In this document: positions 44,423 to 53,153 of the stretch, piece after piece
How positions within the stretch are numbered: the first letter of the stretch is position 1
Layout of the letters: each line of letters starts with the position of its first letter
Assembly (NCBI GenBank): GCA_002840715.1
Contig: PHBW01000009.1
Span: 1 to 64,000, forward strand
Length of the DNA stretch: 64,000 bases
Reading direction: 5' to 3'
Source of the DNA: Chloroflexi bacterium HGW-Chloroflexi-4
GTDB taxonomy: Bacteria > Chloroflexota > Anaerolineae > Anaerolineales > Anaerolineaceae
Position numbers and translations under genes: made by a program
The notes under the pieces: generated by a model
Told to the model about the DNA's origin: nothing
What the model saw: only the letters and a program-made list of their open reading frames with translations
Database searches by the model: none

Positions 44423-46483
44423 TTATTTGCTTTTAGAGATTTCCAAAAACAGACTTTTATTAATTTCAAGCGGAAAAGAAAGTTCCCGTTTCATCCAGTC
44501 AGCCCCAGTAAGGATCTCTTGGATTCCTTCTATCTTATATTTAACTTCTGGGTTCATCCCCCGCAAATTAATTGTGTTATGGGACTGGGTGTCATTGTTA
44601 CCTGTGTTGAAAACAAAAAGTACACCTTTTTCTGCATCTTTACTCATGTATTGCATCATTTCTTTTGACAAGCGGTATTGGTTTCCAAACTGGATCACTT
44701 GTCTATGATTTTTATATGCAGAAATCCAATGAGACGCTTCAAGAATTTCAGCTTCATCCCATAGGAGGAGATTACCGCCTATTCCCAATGATCCACACAT
44801 GCTCACGTGAAAACGAAATTCAAGTGGGAGCATCCCCCGGTCTGCGTCTGTAACCCAAGATTCCATGGTGATGGCGGGGAAAATTTGCGAAAAGCCATAT
44901 TGAATTCTTAGACGATCGATTGCATAAGTATTATCTGACACCCAGATTTGATCTGCATAATTTAGTATCCCTAAATCTGCTCGCCCTCCACCACCTGAAC
45001 ATGATTGCCATATTACTTCTGGGTGTTTAGTTCTTAGGTCGCCCCAAACTTTGTATAAACCCTTGACGTATCGGACCCATATTTCTCTTTGGTCTCCTGG
45101 TGCGGTGTTCCAACCAGGTTCACTCACATTACGATTCATGTCCCATTTGATAAAGGTGATATTGTTTTCAGACAACAGTTTGTCAATCTTCGTAAAAATA
45201 TAATCCTGTACATCGGACCTTGCCATGTTCAAGATCATTTGATTCCTGGCAAGGGTTGGTACGCGAGTCGGGTAATGTAAAATCCAATCAGGATGTTTCC
45301 GGTAAAGGTCACTATCAGGGTTGACCATCTCCGGTTCAAGCCAAAGTCCAAATTCCATACCCAGACTGTTCACTTTTTTAATCAAAGGAGTTAGACCGTT
45401 TGGAAATTTTTCAGAGTCTGGCCACCAATCCCCTAGACCTGCATTGTCGTTGTTGCGGTTGTGAAACCAGCCATCATCCACCACAAACAATTCAACACCC
45501 ATTTTGGCGGCAATTTCTGCAAGTCTTGATTGAGAGGGTTCATTGACATCAAAGAAAGTTGCTTCCCATGAGTTGTAGAGAACTTTGTGAATTTGATTTT
45601 TATGCGGAATTAGTTCATCCCTGATGAAATTGTGAAAGAGGCGGCTTGCTTCACCATAGCCTTTGTCTGAAAAGCCACAAATTGCATGTGGACTTGAAAA
45701 AACCTCACCTTCCTTTAATTGCCAGATAAAATCCCAATCATTAATACCGATACCTATTCGTGTAGTATAAAAATTGGATACCTCTGCTGTCAGTTTCCAA
45801 TTTCCGCTCCATGACAATGCACCAAACCACACGTTTCCATTATCTTCAGAACAATTACCATCATCAATCAAAAACCAAGGGTTATGGTGGTGACTGCTCG
45901 TTAGTCGACGGCTCTCGAGAACTTTGACTCCTGGGGTCAAAGGTTCACGAACAAGATTAAATTCATTGTTCCAGCGCCCAGTTAAGTGAGATAGAAAATA
46001 ATCTCCACCTCCAGGAAAATGCCAAAGGGCGGAAAAAACTCGTTCAAGGTTTATCGTTTCTTTTCCAAGATTTTCCACTTCAACCCAACGCTCGATCATG
46101 TCGTATTCTGAATATGTTTGGTAATGAAGATTCACCTTTAAAGGATAATGAATATCTTCCAACGTAATTATTAATCCATTATTGCTCGATTTTTCTGACT
46201 CAAATTTTAAAACAACATCTCTGACACCATCTTTAAATGTTATTTTCAGACAAGGTTCATGAAAACACATTCCACCATAAACAGGATACTCTTCCTGTAA
46301 AACCTGGGTGGGACCGTTGAACGAAGCCCAACCTTCACTCTCAGGCAGGTCAGGATAGTCTAATTGACTTTCAAGTCGTTTTCCCCAATAAACATTTTCA
46401 AGTATTCCTGCATTATTAATTCCAAAAGCGTATGCACATTGCTTGGTCTCAAGAATCCAATATTGTTGTTTTTCTTTCATCAT
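44423..46483 (-). CDS. GH36 alpha-galactosidase
   Basis: Hydrolyses terminal alpha-galactose from melibiose- or raffinose-type sugars. 686 residues: N-terminal beta-sandwich, (beta/alpha)8 barrel and C-terminal beta domain. Nucleophile D448 in 'FIKWDMNRN', acid/base D517 in 'WVSDNTYAIDRL'; 'DDGWFHNRN', 'WLEPEMVNPDSDLYRKHPDW' and 'CSGGGGRADLG' are conserved. No signal peptide, so it acts on imported substrate. A TTG at 46537 is in frame, but the tandem ATG at 46483/46480 starts the conserved protein; the RBS is weak. It runs opposite to the rest of island 2. Confidence 0.94.
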   Translation of the reverse strand: MMKEKQQYWILETKQCAYAFGINNAGILENVYWGKRLESQLDYPDLPESEGWASFNGPTQVLQEEYPVYGGMCFHEPCLKITFKDGVRDVVLKFESEKSSNNGLIITLEDIHYPLKVNLHYQTYSEYDMIERWVEVENLGKETINLERVFSALWHFPGGGDYFLSHLTGRWNNEFNLVREPLTPGVKVLESRRLTSSHHHNPWFLIDDGNCSEDNGNVWFGALSWSGNWKLTAEVSNFYTTRIGIGINDWDFIWQLKEGEVFSSPHAICGFSDKGYGEASRLFHNFIRDELIPHKNQIHKVLYNSWEATFFDVNEPSQSRLAEIAAKMGVELFVVDDGWFHNRNNDNAGLGDWWPDSEKFPNGLTPLIKKVNSLGMEFGLWLEPEMVNPDSDLYRKHPDWILHYPTRVPTLARNQMILNMARSDVQDYIFTKIDKLLSENNITFIKWDMNRNVSEPGWNTAPGDQREIWVRYVKGLYKVWGDLRTKHPEVIWQSCSGGGGRADLGILNYADQIWVSDNTYAIDRLRIQYGFSQIFPAITMESWVTDADRGMLPLEFRFHVSMCGSLGIGGNLLLWDEAEILEASHWISAYKNHRQVIQFGNQYRLSKEMMQYMSKDAEKGVLFVFNTGNNDTQSHNTINLRGMNPEVKYKIEGIQEILTGADWMKRELSFPLEINKSLFLEISKSK

Positions 46484-46980
46484 GAAATCTTTCTTTTCTA
46501 AATTGACTAATTGATTAATTAAGCCATACTTTAGCAAAAACTCCTAGTCTAATTAGTATTTTTATTATCGATTGTTATTTGCAATTAGGCTAATGACTTA
46601 TTTTGGGATAACACACGAATCAGTTTTTTTGTTCAGCACTGTGCTGGTAATCCAACCTCCAGATCTTAGGATTATTAGCTCAATGCGCATATCTAGAAAA
46701 AATGGTTAGAAATGTAAGGAAAAAGTTTAAAACATTCTCTTGCAAGTTTGTACAATTCAGTTGGGAGAAATTAACAACATTTCTTTGTGGGGCTTTAAAA
46801 AGTAAAAGTTGAATTAAATCGTTGTTCAAAAAGGGCAAAAGTAGTGTGATTGGTATTGGCGCGACACTGGTGCAGATGTAATGAAAAAATGTGGAGATTA
46901 TTGAAAAATGGAAAGTAACAGCTATGAAACAACACAATATAAGTTGGTTAATGCCGATATGGATACTATGGAAACCCTAC
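46484..46980. other. A+T-rich non-coding stretch upstream of alpha-galactosidase
   Basis: No supported gene. It contains the presumed minus-strand promoter of the alpha-galactosidase gene and small palindromes such as CTAATTAG (46550-46557) that could bind a regulator, but no clear -35/-10 pair. An 85-codon minus-strand frame at 46680-46937 has no RBS or family features. Confidence 0.5.
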
Positions 46981-46992
46981 CCGCCTTCCCAT

Positions 46993-47121
46993 AATTAGCA
47001 GGTTCAAGGCTCCCAAGGGTGAATTATTCCCCATTCAGGGGATGATTGATATCTAGCCCCTGGTGTGATGAGCGCAGCGAACACCGAAGAGTGTCAATAA
47101 ACGAGAACCTTTTCAGGCTCA
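46993..47121 (+). repeat. tRNA-Lys 3'-end remnants at the right border of island 2
   Basis: Three pieces recall the tRNA-Lys region at 34.4 kb in the same orientation and order. At 46993-47010 there is a degenerate tRNA-Lys 3' half (AATTAGCAGGTTCAAGG against AATCAGCAGGTTCAGGG in the tRNA). At 47055-47081 a 27-bp stretch is identical to 34610-34636. At 47102-47120 there is a near copy of the tRNA terminator with the T run changed to A. None can form a tRNA. The block ends about 90 nt before the GH65 gene end. Confidence 0.75.
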
Positions 47122-47217
47122 AAAAATCGGGTTCATTTTTTTGAAATCAGTCTCTTTTTTGGAGATTGTTCATATTAATTTTCAATGTTGTTTTTTGGGC
47201 ACGGTTTTGAAAAAAAT

Positions 47218-49545
47218 TTATGCTAAAACAATTGACTCTCCATTTGAAATTGAGATGAGTTGATTAAAATGCTTAAACTTCAGTGATTTGCCGCTAATAA
47301 GAGAGTAAGTTGTATGTCTTTTAGAAATGTCAATCTTAAGAACACATTTTTGCCAATTTAGTTTAAATTTTAGTCCATGCCATTGTTCAGGAAGCCTGGG
47401 TTGAAATATTAAATTTCCACTTTCGGTTCTTAAACCAGCAAAACCGTTTACCACACACATCCAGGTTCCAGCCATGTTTGCCATGTGTATTCCAAGTTCG
47501 CTATTTTCTTGACAGTTATCCAAATCAAGTCGGGCAGTTTGAATGAAGTACTCATATGCTTTCTCAGGATAACCGACCTCATTGGCCATGATGCTGTAAA
47601 TACACGCAGAGAGTGAAGAGTCATGAACGGTAATTGGTTCATAAAAATCGAAATCTCGTTTTTTCTGTTCCGGAGTAAATTGATCACTTAATACAAATTC
47701 CACTAAAACTGTATCTGCTTGTTTACATACTCTGTGACGGTAGATGTTTAGCATGTGGTGATGCATCTGCAATGGATATTCTTCTTTTGTTGTTTTCGCA
47801 AAAGGCCAATCTGGCTTCGCTAAAAAACCGTCATCTTGCGGAATGATTCCCAAATTTGGTTCGAAAGGGAGAAACATATTATCAGCAATTTTTTTCCAAT
47901 GATTAATTTCATCAGTACATATGTTGATGCTAGTTTGCAATCCCTTTATTATGTTTGGAAACTCGTTTTCAAGCATATGCCAGATATCAATGGCAAAATT
48001 AAGATGTTCACGAGCCATATAGTTTGTATACGCATTATTATCTACCAAGACAGTGTATTCATCCGGTCCGGTAACACAAGGAATAGAGTACTTCCCCCCT
48101 TTGGACGGAGCGAACCAACCAATTTGAGTCCATATTCGAGCTGTTTCAAATAATATTTCCGCGCCCATTTCAGAAATAAAGGTTTTGTCATTGGTAGCAA
48201 AATAGTATTTTCTGATCGCCATGGCAATGTCGGCATTGATATGATATTGCGCTGTTCCAGCAGGATAATATGAAGAGCATTCATCCCCATTAATTGTCCG
48301 CCATGGATACAATGCTCCACCTGTGTGTGACATTTGTCTGGCTCGATTTCTCGCACCATCCAATGTGAAATACCGATACTCCAGCAAAGATTTGGCAATT
48401 TCAGGTGAATGATAGAGAAAGAACGGAACTGCAAATCCCTCGCTATCCCAAAAAGTATGACCAGAATAGCCTTCACCAGTTAACCCTTTAGCGGCAATGT
48501 TTGTTTTTCCGTCTCTGCCAACGGATTGAAGCAAATGAAAAGTGTTAAAGCGAACACCTTGTTGTAAGGCATCGTCACCTTCAATTTCCACATCTGCAGA
48601 TTGCCAGTATCGGCCAAGATAATCACTTTGACTACTAAATAAACTTTGCCAACCAGTCTTTGCAGCAGATTCAGCAATTTGGTTGGAAAATGCTTGTATT
48701 GAATCTTCAGACATATCACGGCTTGTCGTATAGGCGATGTATTTGGTTAGAACAATTTGTTGTTCTGCCTTCACATTTGTTTTCCAGGATAATCCAGCGG
48801 TATCTTTTGAAACGATGGTCTCAGGGTTATTTGGCAACCCTTCAATCACATGTTCTATTGCACAAGCAACAGCGAGACCCGAAATTTTGCATTTTTGCTG
48901 AACTTCAATGCTTTGATTTGAGGCTGAAATATGATTTATCTGCATTCGCAAGTTTAATTTTTCACGACTGAATAATGTATTATCCTGATCGGCTAGAATA
49001 GTTTCACCTGCAAAAACTCCGGAATAAAGTTTAAGGTCTGCATCTTGTAAGAGGGTAAGACTACATCGAATTACATATAAATGAGGGTTTAAAAAACTGA
49101 CTAAACGTTGAAAAAGAAGGTTTACTGTTTTTCTTTTTGAGGTTTTCCAGCGAATTGATCGTTCCATACAACCGGTTTGCATATTTAGAGTTCGGCTATA
49201 GGCTTCAATTAATCCAGAAGTCATACTAAAAGGTTCACCGTCGATTTCGATGAGGATTACCTTGGTGTCAGCAACATTGACCATAAATTGATCGTTTATT
49301 GGATTGGCAAAGATAAAATCGGGATAATCAAAAGGATATTCTTCATAAAAACCATTAATATAGGTGCCGTTCATTTGTGAACCAGAAAAACCTTCTTCAA
49401 AACCACCACGGATACCTAAATATCCATTCCCAAGAGAGAAAATCGTTTCATTTAGCTTGTATTCATTTGTCATAAAACGATTTTCAGTCACTTGCCAAGG
49501 TTCTGCTGGAAAAATCACTTTACCAAACTTCTGATGTTCATTCAT
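47218..49545 (-). CDS. GH65 disaccharide phosphorylase (kojibiose/maltose/trehalose phosphorylase type)
   Basis: Cytoplasmic inverting phosphorylase, 775 residues, usual length. N-terminal beta-sandwich ('NETIFSLGNGYLGIRGGFEE'), helical (alpha/alpha)6 barrel with catalytic acid E496 in 'VTGPDEYT', phosphate-site region 'YPWRTINGDECSSYYPAGTAQYHINADIAMAI', C-terminal beta domain. It would yield beta-glucose 1-phosphate and glucose from an alpha-linked diglucoside; the beta-phosphoglucomutase upstream is the expected partner. The linkage (alpha-1,2, -1,3, -1,4 or -1,1) cannot be set from motifs. Last gene of the operon. Confidence 0.93.
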   Translation of the reverse strand: MNEHQKFGKVIFPAEPWQVTENRFMTNEYKLNETIFSLGNGYLGIRGGFEEGFSGSQMNGTYINGFYEEYPFDYPDFIFANPINDQFMVNVADTKVILIEIDGEPFSMTSGLIEAYSRTLNMQTGCMERSIRWKTSKRKTVNLLFQRLVSFLNPHLYVIRCSLTLLQDADLKLYSGVFAGETILADQDNTLFSREKLNLRMQINHISASNQSIEVQQKCKISGLAVACAIEHVIEGLPNNPETIVSKDTAGLSWKTNVKAEQQIVLTKYIAYTTSRDMSEDSIQAFSNQIAESAAKTGWQSLFSSQSDYLGRYWQSADVEIEGDDALQQGVRFNTFHLLQSVGRDGKTNIAAKGLTGEGYSGHTFWDSEGFAVPFFLYHSPEIAKSLLEYRYFTLDGARNRARQMSHTGGALYPWRTINGDECSSYYPAGTAQYHINADIAMAIRKYYFATNDKTFISEMGAEILFETARIWTQIGWFAPSKGGKYSIPCVTGPDEYTVLVDNNAYTNYMAREHLNFAIDIWHMLENEFPNIIKGLQTSINICTDEINHWKKIADNMFLPFEPNLGIIPQDDGFLAKPDWPFAKTTKEEYPLQMHHHMLNIYRHRVCKQADTVLVEFVLSDQFTPEQKKRDFDFYEPITVHDSSLSACIYSIMANEVGYPEKAYEYFIQTARLDLDNCQENSELGIHMANMAGTWMCVVNGFAGLRTESGNLIFQPRLPEQWHGLKFKLNWQKCVLKIDISKRHTTYSLISGKSLKFKHFNQLISISNGESIVLA

Positions 49546-49697
49546 GTCTTGGTTTCCCTTAATTCACGTTTCGTGTAGAAAAAGTCTAATTAATACAAAT
49601 AAAAAAGACATCATGAGAGAATCAATCGTTTTTATCTAACGCCAATTAATCCTTTCAAGAACACAAAGGATATTTTCTGGTTATGGATAATTTCTTA

Positions 49698-50660
49698 TTA
49701 TCCTTTGATGGCTCCTGCCAGCATTCCTCTCACAAAGTAACGTTGCAAAGCAAAAAACACGACCATTGGCAACAACATAGAAAGGAAGGCGGCAGCAGTT
49801 AACAAGTGCCAACCAGCGCCTAATGAAGTTACCATATTACTGATTTGATAAGTCATCACTGGTTTTGTGCCGCCCAGAAATACAAGCGCGACAAGCAGAT
49901 CATTCCATACCCAAAGAAACTGAAAAATTCCAAGAGAAGCGATGGCAGGCATGGATAATGGAATTACTAAATTTGTAAAGGTGGTCCAATGAGAGGCTCC
50001 ATCAAGATAAGCTGCTTCAAAGAGATCTTTCGGTAAACCACCCAGGAAGTTACGCATAAGATAAATTGCATATGGCATGCCAAAGCCGGTATGAAAAAGC
50101 CAAACCCCGAGAAAAGTTCCTGTCATACCCGTTTGCGCATACATCTTTAAAACAGGCACAAGCGTCATCTGTAATGGAACGACTTGAAGCCCGACCAAGA
50201 TGGCAAATAAAAGGAATCGACCTTTAAAATCGAGCCAGGCGAAAGCATAACCAGCAAATGCAGCAAGAAAAATAGGCAGAATCGTTGCCGGTATAGTCAC
50301 CAAGAGACTATTAACAAAGGCTTGACCCATTCCCCTTGGATTCAATAAATCGGACGCGTTGCATTTCAAACTTGATGATTGAGATCCGGATTGACAATCT
50401 TCAACATAGGTATTGGTTCCACGGTATCCAACAATTGCGTCGATATAATTGTTGAGTGTGAACTTTGTTGTTGAGCTGGTTTGTTGGGTGTTTTTGTCTG
50501 AAAACGCAGTCCACCAACCGGTTGTGTTGATCAAAGGAAGGGGTCTGAGTGATGTGATGAATAGACCGATGGTTGGCACTAACCAAACAAACATGGTAAA
50601 GATGATGACGAAATGTGTGGGGATTTTATTGAGCATTTTGTTGATTTTAGAGCGTCTCAT
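49698..50660 (-). CDS. Sugar ABC transporter permease, MalG type (island 3)
   Basis: 320 residues, six helices, with an extracytoplasmic loop of about 70 residues after helix 1 that holds two cysteines ('EDCQSGSQSSSLKCNASD'), possibly a disulfide. EAA loop 'LFEAAYLDGASHWTTFTNLVIPLSMP'. Start overlaps the upstream permease stop (ATGA). The GH65 gene follows about 150 nt downstream. Confidence 0.93.
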   Translation of the reverse strand: MRRSKINKMLNKIPTHFVIIFTMFVWLVPTIGLFITSLRPLPLINTTGWWTAFSDKNTQQTSSTTKFTLNNYIDAIVGYRGTNTYVEDCQSGSQSSSLKCNASDLLNPRGMGQAFVNSLLVTIPATILPIFLAAFAGYAFAWLDFKGRFLLFAILVGLQVVPLQMTLVPVLKMYAQTGMTGTFLGVWLFHTGFGMPYAIYLMRNFLGGLPKDLFEAAYLDGASHWTTFTNLVIPLSMPAIASLGIFQFLWVWNDLLVALVFLGGTKPVMTYQISNMVTSLGAGWHLLTAAAFLSMLLPMVVFFALQRYFVRGMLAGAIKG

Positions 50661-51619
50661 CTCATTGCCTCCTGTGCCAAGAATCGGCGAATATTCATGT
50701 ATATGAAAGGTATGATGGCAATAATGAGTACTACTGCAATTGCGGTTCCCCGACCAGTCTGAAAGTTTTTGTACATTTCATCGTACATACGGTTGGCAAT
50801 AACTTCTGTGCCAAAATTACCGCCGGTCATGACATAAACAATATCGAAAAGTTTAAGTACGTTGATCACCATGGTGGTTATTACAACGATGATGGTAGGT
50901 GAAATAATTGGCACCATAACACCCCAAAAGATTTGCCATTCAGAGGCTCCATCCACCCGTGCGGCTTCAAGAACTTCATCTGGAACAGCCTTAAGCGCTG
51001 CCGATAAAATAGTCATACAAAAACCAGTCCACATCCATATGCCAACAATAACCAACATTATCGTGTTGAGGTTCGTGGTAGATAAAAATGGGACTGGTTT
51101 TCCTCCCAACGCAGTAATGATGGCGTTTAACAATCCCACTTGAACTTGCGAAGTTCCCCAATTGTAGACAAACTTCCAAATAACCCCTGCGCCAACAAAT
51201 GAGATGGCCATTGGCATAAAAATAATGGCTTTTGCAAGCGCTTCATATTTGACTCTTTCGGCAAAAATTGCAAAACCCAATCCTATACCAACAGTACCGC
51301 TTACCATAATAAAAATCCACTTTAGAGTATTGCCATATGACGATACCCAAAATGATTGCCAAATTGTGTTGAAGGAAGTTATATTTAATTCTGCAGTGAG
51401 TGCATAACGATAATTTTCAAAAACCCCCCAACAGGGTTGACCCAGGTTGCAGGTTGTTGCTGCGGATGCTGTGCCGTCTTTATTTAAAAAACTGAGGACA
51501 ACGGTATTAAGCATTGGATAAACAATAAAAATACTCATGATAATGATGGCAGGCGCCAAATAAAACCAGGGAATAACTTTTCCTTGTTTCATGACTTGAG
51601 GAACATTTGCAGAAGACAT
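50657..51619 (-). CDS. Sugar ABC transporter permease, MalF type (island 3)
   Basis: 320 residues. First helix 'VIPWFYLAPAIIIMSIFIVYPMLNTVVLSFL', then a loop with two cysteines ('TTCNLGQPCWG'), EAA loop 'VLEAARVDGASEWQIFWGVMVPIIS'. The start has a near-perfect GGAGGTGAT ribosome-binding site. It pairs with the MalG-type permease through an ATGA overlap and is separated from the binding-protein gene by a strong hairpin. Confidence 0.93.
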   Translation of the reverse strand: MSSANVPQVMKQGKVIPWFYLAPAIIIMSIFIVYPMLNTVVLSFLNKDGTASAATTCNLGQPCWGVFENYRYALTAELNITSFNTIWQSFWVSSYGNTLKWIFIMVSGTVGIGLGFAIFAERVKYEALAKAIIFMPMAISFVGAGVIWKFVYNWGTSQVQVGLLNAIITALGGKPVPFLSTTNLNTIMLVIVGIWMWTGFCMTILSAALKAVPDEVLEAARVDGASEWQIFWGVMVPIISPTIIVVITTMVINVLKLFDIVYVMTGGNFGTEVIANRMYDEMYKNFQTGRGTAIAVVLIIAIIPFIYMNIRRFLAQEAMR

Positions 51620-51634
51620 ATCACCTCCAATTTG

Positions 51635-51669
51635 TGTAGAGGTGCTAGTTTTTTTCTAGCACCTCTACA
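51635..51669 (-). terminator. Strong hairpin between binding protein and permease, island 3
   Basis: A 14-bp perfect stem (51635-51648 with 51656-51669) around seven T/A residues. No long U tract follows on the minus strand, so partial termination or transcript stabilisation is likely. Confidence 0.78.
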
Positions 51670-51686
51670 TTGCATCATGAATCAGT

Positions 51687-53027
51687 TTACTTTAGGCCCT
51701 CTATTTGCGCAGTGGCAATTGTGTTGAGAATGGTGTCTAAATCACCGCCATTTACATATTCAGTGATTCCCTTAAATTCGGCACTGCCAAATCCACCTGG
51801 GATGGAATCGCCAATGTCAGGCGTAAAACCAGTTGCATTCGCAAGAATCTGGCCTTTCTTCAATAAGGCAGCATCAACATAAGCATCAGATCCTGCCGTG
51901 TTGGGAGTCAGGTCAAATCCAACTTGTGCCCACATCTCGCCGCCTTTGGCACTGCTCAAGTAGGCAACCAATGCTTTCACTGCGGGTTTGTCGCTGAAAG
52001 CCATCATCCAGTCAGAACCGCCTTGCAGACCTTTTGCTCCTGGTACACCAAAGAAATCGTAATCGGTACCGTAGGTAAGATCAGGATAAGTAGCTTTTAC
52101 TGTTCCACCAGCAAAACCTGATTGTTTGACCATCATTGCTTCAGGTGGATTAGAGAAGACTTTGTTGATGGCATCGTTGAATCCAACTGAAACTGTACCG
52201 GCCGCCCCACCAACGGTATACATTTCACTCATTGCCCATTTGCCATAGATCTCATAGGCAGCTTTTACACCAGGATCATTGTAAGGGATGGTTCCATCAA
52301 TGATTCCCATAACATAATCGGGCCCCTGGGTTACAAGTAAAATATCCTGAATGAAGTCGGTTCCGGTCCAGCCAGTGGCATCACCAGATTCCATCCCCAT
52401 TGACCAGGGGACTTTACCATCTGCAACCATTTTTTCCACAAGAGCGTCAAGTTCATCCCAAGTGGTTGGAATTGCATATCCATCAGTTGTAAAGTTGGCC
52501 GGGCTGTACCAAACAAGCGTTTTGGGATCAGCTTTTACAGGAAGACCAAGCCATTTGCTGTCAACTGTTCCGATGTTTTTCCAGTATTCTGCATAATTAT
52601 CACCATTGACACCCAAATCGGTCATGGCGATTAATTTGTCTTTGTATTGGCTGAGTTGGGTAACATTCCAAAATGTTACATCAGGAGGTGTGCCAGCTTG
52701 AACGCGGGTGTCAAGAAGCGCTTGATCTCTTGTGGATTCGGGATTAATGACGATTCCACAAGCTTCCACCAACGGAGCCAGGATTTTATTGAGATTTTCT
52801 TCTTCAACGCCAGACCATTGGTAAAGCATGCTGACGGTATCACCAGCTGCTGCTCCCATGCAATCTATTTCAGAAGGCATGAGTGCTTCAGTGGCTTCTG
52901 CCATCGGAGCTTCGGTGGCTTCTGCCATGGGAGCTTCTGTGGCAACTGGGGCTGCTTTTGCGCAAGAGGCAAGAAGCATTGTCAAAATGACAATCATGCT
53001 GACTACAACAATACTCTTCGTTTTCAT
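51687..53027 (-). CDS. Sugar ABC transporter substrate-binding lipoprotein (island 3)
   Basis: 446 residues. Lipobox LASC with Cys22, then the repeat-like linker 'APMAEATEAPMAEATEALMP'. The binding domain carries 'VSMLYQWSGVEEENLNKILAPLVEACGIVI', 'LVWYSPANFTTDGYAIPTTWDELDALVEKMVADGKVPWSMGMES' and 'PPEAMMVKQSGF', typical for family 1 proteins of the alpha-glucoside type. The ATG overlaps the stop of a small upstream frame (TAATG). It is the first gene after the operator at 53163. Confidence 0.92.
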   Translation of the reverse strand: MKTKSIVVVSMIVILTMLLASCAKAAPVATEAPMAEATEAPMAEATEALMPSEIDCMGAAAGDTVSMLYQWSGVEEENLNKILAPLVEACGIVINPESTRDQALLDTRVQAGTPPDVTFWNVTQLSQYKDKLIAMTDLGVNGDNYAEYWKNIGTVDSKWLGLPVKADPKTLVWYSPANFTTDGYAIPTTWDELDALVEKMVADGKVPWSMGMESGDATGWTGTDFIQDILLVTQGPDYVMGIIDGTIPYNDPGVKAAYEIYGKWAMSEMYTVGGAAGTVSVGFNDAINKVFSNPPEAMMVKQSGFAGGTVKATYPDLTYGTDYDFFGVPGAKGLQGGSDWMMAFSDKPAVKALVAYLSSAKGGEMWAQVGFDLTPNTAGSDAYVDAALLKKGQILANATGFTPDIGDSIPGGFGSAEFKGITEYVNGGDLDTILNTIATAQIEGLK

Positions 53028-53111
53028 TAATTTCTCTCCTTTAAACTTGTTAGTTTCTTGATTGAAAGCTTTCCAACATTTTTTCCAAAAGTTAATCTGG
53101 TCATCACCTCC
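53027..53111 (-). promoter_or_regulatory. Upstream Shine-Dalgarno-like element with possible 26-codon leader ORF
   Basis: On the minus strand AAGGAGGTGAT lies about 80 nt before the binding-protein ATG, which has its own AAAGGAG. A frame from the GTG/ATG next to it (53107 or 53104) runs about 26 codons, is Lys/Arg-rich, and its TAA overlaps the binding-protein start (TAATG). The SD-to-start spacing is short. Equivalent elements are at 20477 and 35988. Confidence 0.4.
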
Positions 53112-53153
53112 TTCGCGTTATGATTTGACATATGACTTTCTTTTATGATGTGT

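Noticed and set aside
46680..46937. 85-codon minus-strand frame
   Set aside because: A+T-rich intergenic sequence, no RBS, no recognisable domain.
46546..49595. Similar A+T-rich motif AGTCTAATTA upstream of both the alpha-galactosidase and GH65 genes
   Set aside because: Short, A+T-rich and imperfect; could be chance in this composition.
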